DNA of 64,000 nucleotides from Mesorhizobium_L sp035547755. Its GTDB lineage: Bacteria; Pseudomonadota; Alphaproteobacteria; Rhizobiales; Rhizobiaceae. Below the pieces are notes generated by a model. It had not been told where the DNA came from. It was given only the letters and a program-made list of their open reading frames with translations, and ran no database searches. Positions 33,958-42,319 of the stretch are shown one piece after another. The stretch is taken from the NCBI GenBank assembly GCA_035547755.1, contig DASZUG010000028.1:22852-86851 (forward strand), written 5' to 3'. How positions within the stretch are numbered: position 1 is the first letter of the stretch; every line of letters starts with the position of its first letter. Position numbers and translations under genes: made by a program.

Positions 33958-35565
33958 TCACATCCTCCAAACCCCCACCTTTGTCTCCTCCACCGCCGCG
34001 TTCAGTGCCGCGCTTAGGCTCAGCGCCAGCACCTCGCGCGTCTTTGCCGGGTCGATGATGCCGTCGTCCCAGAGGCGGGCCGAGGAATAGAGCGGGTGGC
34101 CCTCATGCTCGTATTTCATCAGGATCGGCTTTCGGAATTTCGCTTCCTCCTCGGCAGTCCAGATGCCGCCCTTGCGCTCGATGCCTTCGCGCTTGACCAT
34201 GGCGAGCACCGTCGCGGCCTGCTCGCCGCCCATGACGGAGATGCGCGCGTTCGGCCACATCCACAGGAAGCGCGGCGAATAGGCACGGCCGCACATGCCG
34301 TAATTGCCGGCGCCGAAGGAGCCGCCGATAATCATCGTCAGTTTCGGCACGCGCGCCGTCGCCACCGCCGTGACCAGCTTGGCGCCGTCCTTGGCGATCC
34401 CGCCCGCCTCGTATTTCCGCCCGACCATGAAGCCGGTGATGTTCTGCAGGAAGAGGAGCGGGATGCCGCGCTGCGTGCAGAGCTCGATGAAATGCGCCCC
34501 CTTCTGCGCGCTTTCGGAAAAGAGCACGCCATTGTTGGCGAGGATGCCGACCGGCATGCCGTGGAGATGCGCGAAGCCGGTGACGAGGGTTGAGCCGTAA
34601 TTCGCCTTGAATTCGTCGAGTTCCGAGCCGTCCACCACCCGCGCGATCACCTCGCGCGCGTCATAGGGCTGGCGCGGATCGGCGGGAATGACGCCATAGA
34701 TCTCGCGCGGATCGTAGAGCGGCGGCCGAGGCGTTTGCAGATCGAGGCCGATCGCCTTCTTGCGGTTGAGGTTCTTCACGATGCGCCGCGCGATCGCCAG
34801 CGCATGCGCGTCGTCCATGGCGTAATGGTCGGCGACGCCCGAAATGCGCGTGTGGACATCCGCCCCGCCAAGCTCTTCGGCGCTGACGTCCTCGCCCGTT
34901 GCTGCCTTCACCAGCGGCGGGCCGCCGAGGAAGATCGTCGCCTGGTTGCGAACCATGATCGTCTCGTCCGACATCGCCGGCACATAGGCGCCGCCCGCCG
35001 TGCATGAGCCCATGACGCAGGCGATCTGCGGAATGCCGGCCGCCGACATGTTCGCCTGATTGTAGAAGATGCGGCCGAAATGTTCCCGGTCGGGAAAAAC
35101 CTCGTCCTGGTTCGGCAGGTTTGCGCCGCCGGAATCGACGAGGTAAAGGCAGGGCAGGTTATTCTCCCGCGCGATCTCTTGCGCGCGCAAATGCTTCTTC
35201 ACCGTCATCGGATAGTAGGTGCCGCCTTTCACCGTCGCGTCGTTGACGACGACCATGACCTCGCGCCCCTCGACGCGGCCGATGCCGGCGATCATGCCGG
35301 CGGCGGGAATATCCTCGCCATACATGCCATAGGCGGCGAACTGGCCGATCTCGAGAAAGGGCGCGCCGGTGTCGAGCAGCTGCGCCAGACGCTCGCGCGG
35401 CAGGAGCTTTCCGCGCGACAGGTGGCGCTTGCGCGCTTCCTCCGAGCCGCCACGCTCGATCGTGGTAGCCTTTTCGGCGATGTCGGCGATGAGTTCTTCC
35501 ATGCGCTCCGCATTCGCCCGGAAGGCGTCGGAGGTGGGCGAGATCTGCGACTGGATGACGGGCAT
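33958..35565 (-). CDS. mccB: Methylcrotonyl-CoA carboxylase carboxyltransferase subunit
   Basis: 535-residue beta subunit that moves the carboxyl group from biotin to 3-methylcrotonyl-CoA in leucine degradation. Diagnostic segments include YLVDSGGANLPNQDEVFPD, HFGRIFYNQANMSA and MGSCTAGGAYVPAMSDE, with the C-terminal GGSFGAGNYGMCGRAYSPRF block; these separate MCC beta from propionyl-CoA carboxylase beta. GAGGTTCC precedes the ATG. A VapC-type toxin gene ends 9 bp upstream and a RelB-type antitoxin gene starts 61 bp downstream, so it sits between two toxin-antitoxin modules. Confidence 0.95.
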   Translation of the reverse strand: MPVIQSQISPTSDAFRANAERMEELIADIAEKATTIERGGSEEARKRHLSRGKLLPRERLAQLLDTGAPFLEIGQFAAYGMYGEDIPAAGMIAGIGRVEGREVMVVVNDATVKGGTYYPMTVKKHLRAQEIARENNLPCLYLVDSGGANLPNQDEVFPDREHFGRIFYNQANMSAAGIPQIACVMGSCTAGGAYVPAMSDETIMVRNQATIFLGGPPLVKAATGEDVSAEELGGADVHTRISGVADHYAMDDAHALAIARRIVKNLNRKKAIGLDLQTPRPPLYDPREIYGVIPADPRQPYDAREVIARVVDGSELDEFKANYGSTLVTGFAHLHGMPVGILANNGVLFSESAQKGAHFIELCTQRGIPLLFLQNITGFMVGRKYEAGGIAKDGAKLVTAVATARVPKLTMIIGGSFGAGNYGMCGRAYSPRFLWMWPNARISVMGGEQAATVLAMVKREGIERKGGIWTAEEEAKFRKPILMKYEHEGHPLYSSARLWDDGIIDPAKTREVLALSLSAALNAAVEETKVGVWRM

Positions 35566-35574
35566 GGAACCTCG

Positions 35575-35958
35575 CTAGCGGATGAGTTCGACTGAACAAT
35601 CGAGATCGATCGTCTTCCATGCGCGATCCGTCGTCACGGCGGTTGCGCTGCGTTCGATGGCTAACGCGAGACAGGCGCGATCAGCGAAAGAAAGCCGTTT
35701 GCGTTTTGTCGCCGACCGCAAAGACGCTGCGCGCGCCGCGTCGTTGCGGTCGAATATGATCACGTCAAGCCTCAGGGCCTCAAGCCAGTGAAATGCTTCC
35801 TCCGCGCCAAATCCCTTGTCGATAAGTTTGGCGCAGGCTTCCGAATAGTTGACGGCCGAGACAGCAGCCGCAGACATTCGCGCCAAAGCGTTGTCGGCGC
35901 CCGGTTCCTTGAACGCAATGGCCAGGATTGCGGAGGCGTCGAAAATGAAATCAGCCAT
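35575..35958 (-). CDS. vapC: PIN-domain toxin, VapC family
   Basis: 127-residue PIN ribonuclease: ADFIFDASAILAIAFKEPGAD carries the first catalytic Asp, NYSEACAKLIDKG the Glu, and SFADRACLALAIE the second Asp pair, ending TTDRAWK. VapC toxins cut tRNA or rRNA. Start at ATG 35958, overlapping the antitoxin gene by 8 bp; the frame opens six codons further up but inside the antitoxin. The stop lies 9 bp from the mccB start. Confidence 0.92.
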   Translation of the reverse strand: MADFIFDASAILAIAFKEPGADNALARMSAAAVSAVNYSEACAKLIDKGFGAEEAFHWLEALRLDVIIFDRNDAARAASLRSATKRKRLSFADRACLALAIERSATAVTTDRAWKTIDLDCSVELIR

Positions 35959-36439
35959 TCCTGTCGGCTTCCGCACGCCGTTCGGCGATCAGTTCGTCGG
36001 AGACGAGGGTTCCCGCAGGCACAAGACTCAAGGCCCGGCGTTGCAGCTGGTGCACAGCGGACATCGGGGAAATAGCCCTCAGTTCGCCGTCGACGACATT
36101 GACCGTAATGCGGCCATCCGCATCGAGGAGCATCGCCTTCCGTATGTCCGGCGGAAGAACAAGATGCCCATCGGCTGTAATTGTCATGGCACGGAATGGC
36201 ACTGACGCAGGCTGCGTCGCGAACCCGTCGTCTTCGATCTCGGCTTGCGTCAGAATTTCCTTTTTCCAATGGGAATATTGGGTGAAGCCGGTGCCGGCAT
36301 TGCCGCCTTCAGCGACATAAAGGTCTACTACTTCGCGACCACTCGGCACGCGTCCGTTCCGGGCATACAACTCATCGCAAATCTGCCAGATGCGGGCCTT
36401 CTCGGATCCCGATCGGACGGTTTGATGCAGCATATTCAT
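35951..36439 (-). CDS. Antitoxin-like protein with KfrA-like N-terminus and AbrB-like C-terminus
   Basis: 162 residues. The N-terminal part (KARIWQICDELYARNGRVPSGREVVDLY...) resembles the KfrA-type winged-helix DNA-binding region. A C-terminal SpoVT/AbrB-like swapped-hairpin follows (MTITADGHLVLPPDIRKAMLLDADGRITVNVVDGELRAI, best-known form), then a tail that would contact VapC. Start at ATG 36439 after AGGAGGCGCGTG. Classic VapB antitoxins are 70-90 residues with one DNA-binding part, so this two-domain layout is unusual. An AT-rich promoter region lies upstream, between it and ivd. Confidence 0.75.
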   Translation of the reverse strand: MNMLHQTVRSGSEKARIWQICDELYARNGRVPSGREVVDLYVAEGGNAGTGFTQYSHWKKEILTQAEIEDDGFATQPASVPFRAMTITADGHLVLPPDIRKAMLLDADGRITVNVVDGELRAISPMSAVHQLQRRALSLVPAGTLVSDELIAERRAEADRNG

Positions 36440-36511
36440 CACGCGCCTCCTGCAATTTGATAAAATCAATATGTATATCATTAAATATTAAGTCAATCGT
36501 AAAATAGAAAA

Positions 36512-37675
36512 TTACGTGCTTTCCTCCATGATTTCCCTTCCGATCAGCCAGCGCCTGATCTCGCTCGTCCCCGCGCCGATCTCGTAGAGTTTGGCGTCGC
36601 GCAGGAGCCGGCCGGTTGGATAATCGTTGATATAGCCGTTGCCGCCGAGCATCTGGATGGCGTCGAGCGCGGTCTGCGTCGCCCGCTCGGCCGAATAGAG
36701 GATGCAGCCGGCGGAATCCTTGCGTGTCGTCTCGCCCCGGTCGCAGGCCGACGCCACGGAATAGACATAGGCGCGGCAGGCATTGAGCTGCGTGTACATA
36801 TCGGCAAGCTTGCCCTGGATGAGCTGGAAATCGCCGATCGCCTGGCCGAACTGACGCCGCTCGCGCACATAGGGCACCGCCACGTCGAGACAGGCGGCCA
36901 TGATGCCGAGCGGCCCGCCGGACAGCACGACGCGCTCATAGTCGAGGCCGGACATGAGGACTTCAACGCCTTTGTTTTCCTCGCCGAGCACATTCTCGAA
37001 GGGCACCTCGACATCCGCGAAAACGAGTTCGCCGGTGTTGGAGCCGCGCATGCCGAGCTTGTCCAGCTTCTGGGCGACGGAAAAGCCCTTCATCTCGCGC
37101 TCGATCAGGAAGGCTGTGATGCCGCGCGAGCCCATGGTCGGCTCGGTCTTGGCATAGACCACCAGCGTCGCGGCGTCCGGCCCATTGGTGATCCACATCT
37201 TCGTGCCGTTCAGCACGTACCGGTCATTCTTCTTGTCGGCGCGAAGCTTCATCGACACCACGTCGGAGCCGGAGCCGGGCTCCGACATGGCGAGCGCGCC
37301 GACAGCCTCGCCCGAGCAGAGCGGCGGCAGGTATCTCGCCTTCTGTTCCGGCGTACCCCAGCGGTTGATCTGGTTGACGCAAAGATTGGAATGCGCGCCG
37401 TAGGACAAGCCGACTGCGGCGGAAGCGCGCGAAATCTCTTCCATCGCGATCACATGCGCCAGATAGGTCATGCCCGAGCCGCCATAGTCGGGGTCGGCGG
37501 TCATGCCGAGCGCGCCGATCTCTCCGAGCTTTTTCCACAGCCCGGCCGGAAAGTCGTTGTCACGGTCGATCAAGGCGGCTTGAGGCGCGATTTCGGCCTG
37601 CGCGAAACGGCGCACCATGTCGCGCAGAGCCTCGATCTCCTCGCTGAAGCCGAAATTCATCGAATGCGTGTACAT
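36512..37675 (-). CDS. ivd: Isovaleryl-CoA dehydrogenase
   Basis: 387-residue FAD enzyme that oxidises isovaleryl-CoA to 3-methylcrotonyl-CoA in leucine catabolism, handing electrons to ETF. Acyl-CoA dehydrogenase motifs are LAMSEPGSGSDVVSMK and KMWITNGPDA, with the C-terminal QMLGGNGYINDYPTGRLLRDAKLYEIGAGTSEIRR block (best-known form). The IVD-type catalytic Glu is in the internal GLDYERVVL segment. GGGAGGTGAGCG precedes the ATG. It is 40 bp downstream of its likely TetR regulator. The expected next gene, mccB, is separated by the vapC module. Confidence 0.96.
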   Translation of the reverse strand: MYTHSMNFGFSEEIEALRDMVRRFAQAEIAPQAALIDRDNDFPAGLWKKLGEIGALGMTADPDYGGSGMTYLAHVIAMEEISRASAAVGLSYGAHSNLCVNQINRWGTPEQKARYLPPLCSGEAVGALAMSEPGSGSDVVSMKLRADKKNDRYVLNGTKMWITNGPDAATLVVYAKTEPTMGSRGITAFLIEREMKGFSVAQKLDKLGMRGSNTGELVFADVEVPFENVLGEENKGVEVLMSGLDYERVVLSGGPLGIMAACLDVAVPYVRERRQFGQAIGDFQLIQGKLADMYTQLNACRAYVYSVASACDRGETTRKDSAGCILYSAERATQTALDAIQMLGGNGYINDYPTGRLLRDAKLYEIGAGTSEIRRWLIGREIMEEST

Positions 37676-37715
37676 CGCTCACCTCCCAAGCCCGTGGCCG
37701 TCAAAGCGGCCTCAT

Positions 37716-38360
37716 TCACGCGTTGGCCAGCGCCGTTTCGTTCCGCTCAACTCGTTGCTCATCCATTGAGCGGGCGCCCACGAGACGCCTCGTCATGGAA
37801 AGATAGGTCTTTGTGACGCCTTCGACAGACAGCCTTTCGTCGGGACGGAACCAGACGATGACGCCGGTGATCATCTGGATGAGTGCCATGGCGGTCAGGC
37901 CGACGTCATCAATCCGGAAGCTGCCGGCATCCGCGCCCTGGCGCAGGATCTGGCGCAGATTCTTCTCGTACTTGCTGCGCATCTTGAGGATCGTGCTCAG
38001 CCGCTCTTTCGAAAGGCTGCGCAGTTCCATGTTGGAGACATGCGTCGAGGCGCGACGCGCGATATGAAAACGGATATGGTTCTCGACGAAGGCCGCAAGC
38101 CGGTGTTCGGGATCGGCGGAGGGCGGCTGCTCCGCTTCCCACGCCGCGATCAATTCCTCCATGTGCTCGCGCATGAGCGTGAAGAGCAAATCTTCCTTGG
38201 TGGGAAAATACCGGTAAAGCGCGGCCGCCTGGACGCCAATCTCGCCGGCAAGCTGCCGCATCGTCACGGCCTCATAGCCATGCCGCGCGATAAGCGTCAG
38301 TGCCGCTTCCCTGAGCAGCGCCTCCGTCTTACCGCCGTTCGAGCCGCTTGTCCGCGCCAT
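37716..38360 (-). CDS. TetR-family regulator of the leucine/isovalerate genes
   Basis: 214 residues. The N-terminal helix-turn-helix has LTLIARHGYEAVTMRQLAGEIGVQAAALYRYFPTKEDLL (best-known form), with a ligand-binding C-terminal domain. GGAGGCGAA precedes the ATG. First gene of the TetR-ivd unit, so it probably controls that unit in response to an acyl-CoA; this is inferred from position only. Confidence 0.92.
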   Translation of the reverse strand: MARTSGSNGGKTEALLREAALTLIARHGYEAVTMRQLAGEIGVQAAALYRYFPTKEDLLFTLMREHMEELIAAWEAEQPPSADPEHRLAAFVENHIRFHIARRASTHVSNMELRSLSKERLSTILKMRSKYEKNLRQILRQGADAGSFRIDDVGLTAMALIQMITGVIVWFRPDERLSVEGVTKTYLSMTRRLVGARSMDEQRVERNETALANA

Positions 38361-38384
38361 TTCGCCTCCGTGACGAAAGAATAA

Positions 38385-38399
38385 AACAAGCGTTCATTT
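38385..38399. promoter_or_regulatory. Candidate TetR operator
   Basis: AACAAGCGTTCATTT, an imperfect dyad 24 bp upstream of the TetR start, resembles AACnAnCGTTnGTTT-type sites used by TetR acyl-CoA regulators. It was found by eye only. Confidence 0.35.
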
Positions 38400-38565
38400 A
38401 ATTCAAGCATCAGATTGAAATGCGGCGCATGAGGAAGCCGCTGTTCAGGCGCAACGTCCGTTCATCACGTGTCAGGTGGTTGAACTTGCCGACAAAAGGG
38501 AGAGATAAAGAATCAAGCCTCATCGGACCAACATGGCGGGCGGTATCCTCTCGCAGGAGAACAAG

Positions 38566-38853
38566 ATGGCGGAAACGGGTCGAAAGGCGGTGCGGGTGCG
38601 TATAGAAGGGCGCGTCCAGGGAGTAAGCTTTCGCCTCTGGACACGAGCTAAAGCCGACAGGCTCGGCATCACGGGATGGGTCCGTAACGAGAAGGACGGT
38701 TCGGTGGCCGCTTTTCTCGCCGGGTCGGACGAGGCGGTTTCGGCGATGCTCAAGGCGCTATGGACAGGACCGCCGGGAGCGGTCGTGAGGAACGTGGTCT
38801 CCGAGCCGGCTGGATCCACCCATCAGCCGGCCGGCTTCAGGATCATCGACTGA
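38566..38853 (+). CDS. acyP: Acylphosphatase
   Basis: 95-residue enzyme that hydrolyses acyl phosphates such as acetyl phosphate. VRIEGRVQGVSFRLWTRAKAD contains the catalytic Arg (SFR), and GITGWVRNEKDGSVAAF the catalytic Asn. The usual VGFRYW reads VSFRLW, a mild change near the phosphate loop. Start at ATG 38566 after CAGGAGAACAAG; an upstream ATG at 38533 has no ribosome site. Confidence 0.93.
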   Translation: MAETGRKAVRVRIEGRVQGVSFRLWTRAKADRLGITGWVRNEKDGSVAAFLAGSDEAVSAMLKALWTGPPGAVVRNVVSEPAGSTHQPAGFRIID

Positions 38854-38872
38854 TCGGGCGCGGGCGGAGATA

Positions 38873-40159
38873 TCATTGCTTGGACGAACCGGCTGCCTGC
38901 CCGGAGAAAACCTCGTCGGCGGTGTCGGACGCCTGTGGTCGCGTTATCCTTGTGGCGTCGCCAATCTGCCCGGTCAGATCTTCCGCCTGGCTTTTGAGAT
39001 TGCGCCGCGTATTGGGATCGACGATCGAGATCGGCACGCTCGCGGCAAGCCCGACGCCGGTGCCGACAGCCTTAGCGGTGCCGGCCGCCAATATGGTGAT
39101 CTCGTCGCCGAGTCCGATCTGTGACTGCGTCAAGGTCTGGCCGGCGACAAGCCGGGTGCCGATGGCGCGGACGACCTCGGGGCTTTCGGCGAATTTCGCG
39201 TGATTGGTGCTGTCGTTGGTCCTGAGTTTTGTCAGGTCGATGACGGTGATTCCGTTTTTCTCGATAGCGCTCTTGTAGGGTTCCTGTTCGGGGTTGATCT
39301 GCCCGAGGCGGTTGACGTTTCCGGCAATGAATCTCGATACCGCAAGCGCGCGGTCGTCCTGCGATACGAAGATCGTGAATTTTGGCCTGGTTTTGCCGAG
39401 ATCGCGCCATTGGCGTGCGAAAACATCGATATCGATATCGGGCGAGGCGAAAATGACGTTTCTGATCTTGGGCGCAACATGGCCGTCGCGGATCGCCATC
39501 TGTCGAAGCGATTCCATCGCCAGCCATGTTCCCATTGAATGGGCGAGGATGCTGACTTCGTGCACCCTGGGATCTTGCGCCAGCCCTTTCAGCAGGTTTT
39601 CGAGCGCGTCGCGTGAATAGATCGTGCTCTCGCGGTCGTAATTATAGTCGAAGAGTTTGGCGGCCGACGGCCAGGTGAAGAGGACGGGCGCGGCGTCCGT
39701 TCGCGAATCGTGGAAAATCTGCGCGAAGCGATAGACGGCGTCTTCGTATGTGTTGTTGAAACCGTGGACGAAGACCAGCACGTCGCGGCTTTTCGGCAAA
39801 TTGCGGTTGAGCCAGGCTGAAGCGGCTTTGCGCGTCGGCGGCAGATGATCGACCGCGACCGTGGCGAAGTCGGTCGCCGGATTGGCAGGTAGGCGCTTCG
39901 GCCATTGGATTTCGCCGATCTTGCGGTTCTTGTCGGGCGGGATGGAGACCTTGATCTCGTCAAGCGAGAATTGCGGATCGCGTCTGCCGCTGTAGAGAGT
40001 TCCGGGATTGCCTGAGGGCTTTCGCGTCGTGACGACGAGGAGGTCCGTGATCGTCGTTCCCCGCACATTGTCCGCCACCGGCACGAGCACGCCGACCGGG
40101 TGGCCGCAGGCCGCGAGTAGAAAAAGCGGTGTGAAAATCGCGAGAAGACGCAAAACCAC
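38873..40159 (-). CDS. Lipoprotein alpha/beta hydrolase (DUF900-type)
   Basis: About 428 residues starting at GTG 40159, chosen because it places a clean lipoprotein signal at the N terminus (VLRLLAIFTPLFLLAAC, lipobox LAAC, Cys18). The hydrolase fold has DVLVFVHGFNNTYEDAVYRFAQI, the nucleophile elbow LAHSMGTW and ASPDIDIDVFARQW; Ser, Asp and His for the triad are available. DUF900 proteins are uncharacterised esterase/lipase-like enzymes, probably anchored to the outer membrane here. The frame is open up to 40408 and a start at ATG 40267 is possible. Convergent with acyP. Confidence 0.85.
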   Translation of the reverse strand: MVLRLLAIFTPLFLLAACGHPVGVLVPVADNVRGTTITDLLVVTTRKPSGNPGTLYSGRRDPQFSLDEIKVSIPPDKNRKIGEIQWPKRLPANPATDFATVAVDHLPPTRKAASAWLNRNLPKSRDVLVFVHGFNNTYEDAVYRFAQIFHDSRTDAAPVLFTWPSAAKLFDYNYDRESTIYSRDALENLLKGLAQDPRVHEVSILAHSMGTWLAMESLRQMAIRDGHVAPKIRNVIFASPDIDIDVFARQWRDLGKTRPKFTIFVSQDDRALAVSRFIAGNVNRLGQINPEQEPYKSAIEKNGITVIDLTKLRTNDSTNHAKFAESPEVVRAIGTRLVAGQTLTQSQIGLGDEITILAAGTAKAVGTGVGLAASVPISIVDPNTRRNLKSQAEDLTGQIGDATRITRPQASDTADEVFSGQAAGSSKQ

Positions 40160-40293
40160 CCCGCGGCGCGTTCTTTCCCGCTCCGATTCTTCCTCTAGGA
40201 TCACGCACGGCCTCTCCAGCCATCCCGCCGGACAGGCGTAACCTATCACCGACGGAAATCCAAGCATTTCGGAAACGGGATGGTGAACAGTAT

Positions 40294-41217
40294 CTATTCG
40301 CGGAGGAACTGCGTGAGCGCGATGCGCTCGATCCCGGCGGCGTCGGCGATGCGCCCCGCAAGTTCCTGTGCGGCGGGACGGATGCGGCCCTCCGGCCGAT
40401 CCAGCCAATAGGCCACGGGATTGGGAACGGTTCGCGCATCTACGACAGCCAGACGGCCGCTCTCGATCATGCCGAGCGCCAGCGGCGGCCGCGCAAGCGC
40501 GATGCCGAGTCCATGCGCGGCGGCGTCGAGCACAAGATTGTAGTCCTCAAAACGGCGGTCCTGTGGGCGCGGGCGGTAATCGACGCCTTGGGAGCCAAGC
40601 CAGGCGCGCCAGCCGGACGCGTCGGAATCGTGGATGAGCGGACACGCAAGCAGCCGTTCAGCGCCGCCTTCGCCGATCGCATTCGCCATTGCAGGCGAGG
40701 CGATCGGGAACAGCTTTTCCTCGAAGAGCCGGACCGACACCCGCCCCGGAATGACACCGCGCCCGCAACGCATGGAAAGATCGATCGCCTCGAGTTCGAG
40801 ATCGTTCTGGCGGATATCGACATGAAGCGTGATGCGAAGCTTCGGTTCGCCTTTTTCCAGCGCCGTCAGGCGCGGAATGAGCCACAAGGAGCAAATCGAA
40901 GGGATCGTCGCAAGTCGTACAACCGCCGGCCCGCGCTGCTCGCGCCAGCGGTCGGTATTGTCGGCGATCAGCGCGAAGGCTTCGTTGGTACGATGGAAAA
41001 GCCGCTGCCCTTCCAGCGTCAGCTCGACGCCGCGCGCGCCGCGTTCGAAGAGCTTCAATCCCAGCCAGTGTTCCAGCTTCGCCACTTGGCGGCTGATCGC
41101 GCCATGGGTGACGTTGAGCCGTTCCGCGGCCGACGAAAAGCTGCCCATCCGCGCGGCGGCATCGAAGGCGCGCAACGTTTCGAGCGGCGGCAGCGGCGGC
41201 GCAAAGCTGTGATCCAT
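40294..41217 (-). CDS. LysR-family regulator, GcvA-like
   Basis: 307 residues: PLETLRAFDAAARMGSFSSAAERLNVTHGAISRQVAKLEHWLG (best-known form) is the DNA-binding part, followed by the effector domain. Start at ATG 41217, since upstream sequence lacks LysR homology. Divergent from the EamA gene with 86 bp between starts, so it probably regulates that exporter. Confidence 0.92.
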   Translation of the reverse strand: MDHSFAPPLPPLETLRAFDAAARMGSFSSAAERLNVTHGAISRQVAKLEHWLGLKLFERGARGVELTLEGQRLFHRTNEAFALIADNTDRWREQRGPAVVRLATIPSICSLWLIPRLTALEKGEPKLRITLHVDIRQNDLELEAIDLSMRCGRGVIPGRVSVRLFEEKLFPIASPAMANAIGEGGAERLLACPLIHDSDASGWRAWLGSQGVDYRPRPQDRRFEDYNLVLDAAAHGLGIALARPPLALGMIESGRLAVVDARTVPNPVAYWLDRPEGRIRPAAQELAGRIADAAGIERIALTQFLRE

Positions 41218-41303
41218 ACTCACAGCAGAGCGTCGAATTCGTCGTTTGTCAATTCCGGTCGGGAAAGGCAAGAAACGGGTCGAGTTTCGATGAGGTGAGA
41301 GCC

Positions 41304-42236
41304 ATGAAAGCCGAAATCGCCCTCCAGACATGCGAGAGTCCCATTCCAATGGGTATGACGGACCAGAAATCCACGGACGGCATCGCCGCCACGGCGCTTG
41401 CGGTGACGATCCTTGGCTGGGCCTCGGCCTTTCCCGCGATCCGCGCCGGGCTCACAGGTTTCGGCCCGCTGGAACTGGGCGCGCTTCGTTTCGGTATTGC
41501 CGCCATTCCCGCGGCGATCTTCCTCGCCTTCACTCGCCCCAGGCTGCCGGCGCTTCACGAAGCGTGGCGCTTCCTCTTTGGCGGCATTGTCTTCGTTGCG
41601 CTTTACACGGTGCTCCTGAATAGCGGCGAACGAACCATCTCGGCCGGCGCGGCGAGCTTCATCATCAACGCCGCGCCCGTTCTCACCGCAATCCTGGCGG
41701 TAATCTTTCTCGGTGAGCGTTTTCCGGCAATCGCCTGGCTTGGCACCCTCATCTCCATCGCCGGCGTCGGGCTGATCGCGCTTGGCGAGGGAAGGAACCT
41801 CCAGGTCGGTTATGGGGCCTTGCTCATCTTCGGTTCGGCCGTCTGCACCGCCCTCAATAACGTCGTGCAAAAGCCGCTTTTTGCCCGCCATCGGCCGCTC
41901 ACTGTTTCGGCTTGGAACATGGTGATCGGCGCACTGACGCTCTCTCCCATGTTGCCGAGTGCCTTCTCGCAAGCCGGTACGGCCCATACCGAGCCGCTCT
42001 TCGCGGTCATCTATATGGGGCTCGTTCCGGGGGCGGTTTCCTATGCCGCGTGGTCGGTGGCGCTATCGCGTCTGCCGGCGGCACGCGCTTCGAATTTCCT
42101 TTTCCTGGTTCCGCCGGTCGCCTTCCTCATCGGCTATTTCTGGCTGGGCGAGGTCCCAAGTCTTCTCGGTCTCGTCGGCGGGGCGATGGCAATGGCCGGC
42201 GTAGCGCTCGTTAACCTGCGGCGGGCCAGAACGTAA
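41304..42236 (+). CDS. EamA/DMT-family transporter
   Basis: 310-residue, ten-helix inner-membrane protein with two EamA halves (ALAVTILGWASAFPAIRAG; GAASFIINAAPVLTAILAVIFLGE; second half from YGALLIFGSAVCTALNN to GLVGGAMAMAGVALVNL). Start at ATG 41304 after TGAGGTGAGAGCC. Probably a metabolite exporter under the adjacent LysR regulator; substrate unknown. Confidence 0.92.
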   Translation: MKAEIALQTCESPIPMGMTDQKSTDGIAATALAVTILGWASAFPAIRAGLTGFGPLELGALRFGIAAIPAAIFLAFTRPRLPALHEAWRFLFGGIVFVALYTVLLNSGERTISAGAASFIINAAPVLTAILAVIFLGERFPAIAWLGTLISIAGVGLIALGEGRNLQVGYGALLIFGSAVCTALNNVVQKPLFARHRPLTVSAWNMVIGALTLSPMLPSAFSQAGTAHTEPLFAVIYMGLVPGAVSYAAWSVALSRLPAARASNFLFLVPPVAFLIGYFWLGEVPSLLGLVGGAMAMAGVALVNLRRART

Positions 42237-42252
42237 TCCGGAAGAGCGGATG

Positions 42253-42276
42253 CCGGTTTCCGAAAAGATCATGCTC
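42253..42276. repeat. Half copy of the GCATGATC palindromic repeat
   Basis: CCGGTTTCCGAAAAGATCATGCTC matches the right half of the palindrome at 43467-43515 with one deletion. It lies in the 83-bp space between the convergent EamA and ABC ATPase genes. Confidence 0.7.
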
Positions 42277-42319
42277 CTGGCGATACAACCGTGATTTGGG
42301 AAGGCGCTGTTCGGGCGCC

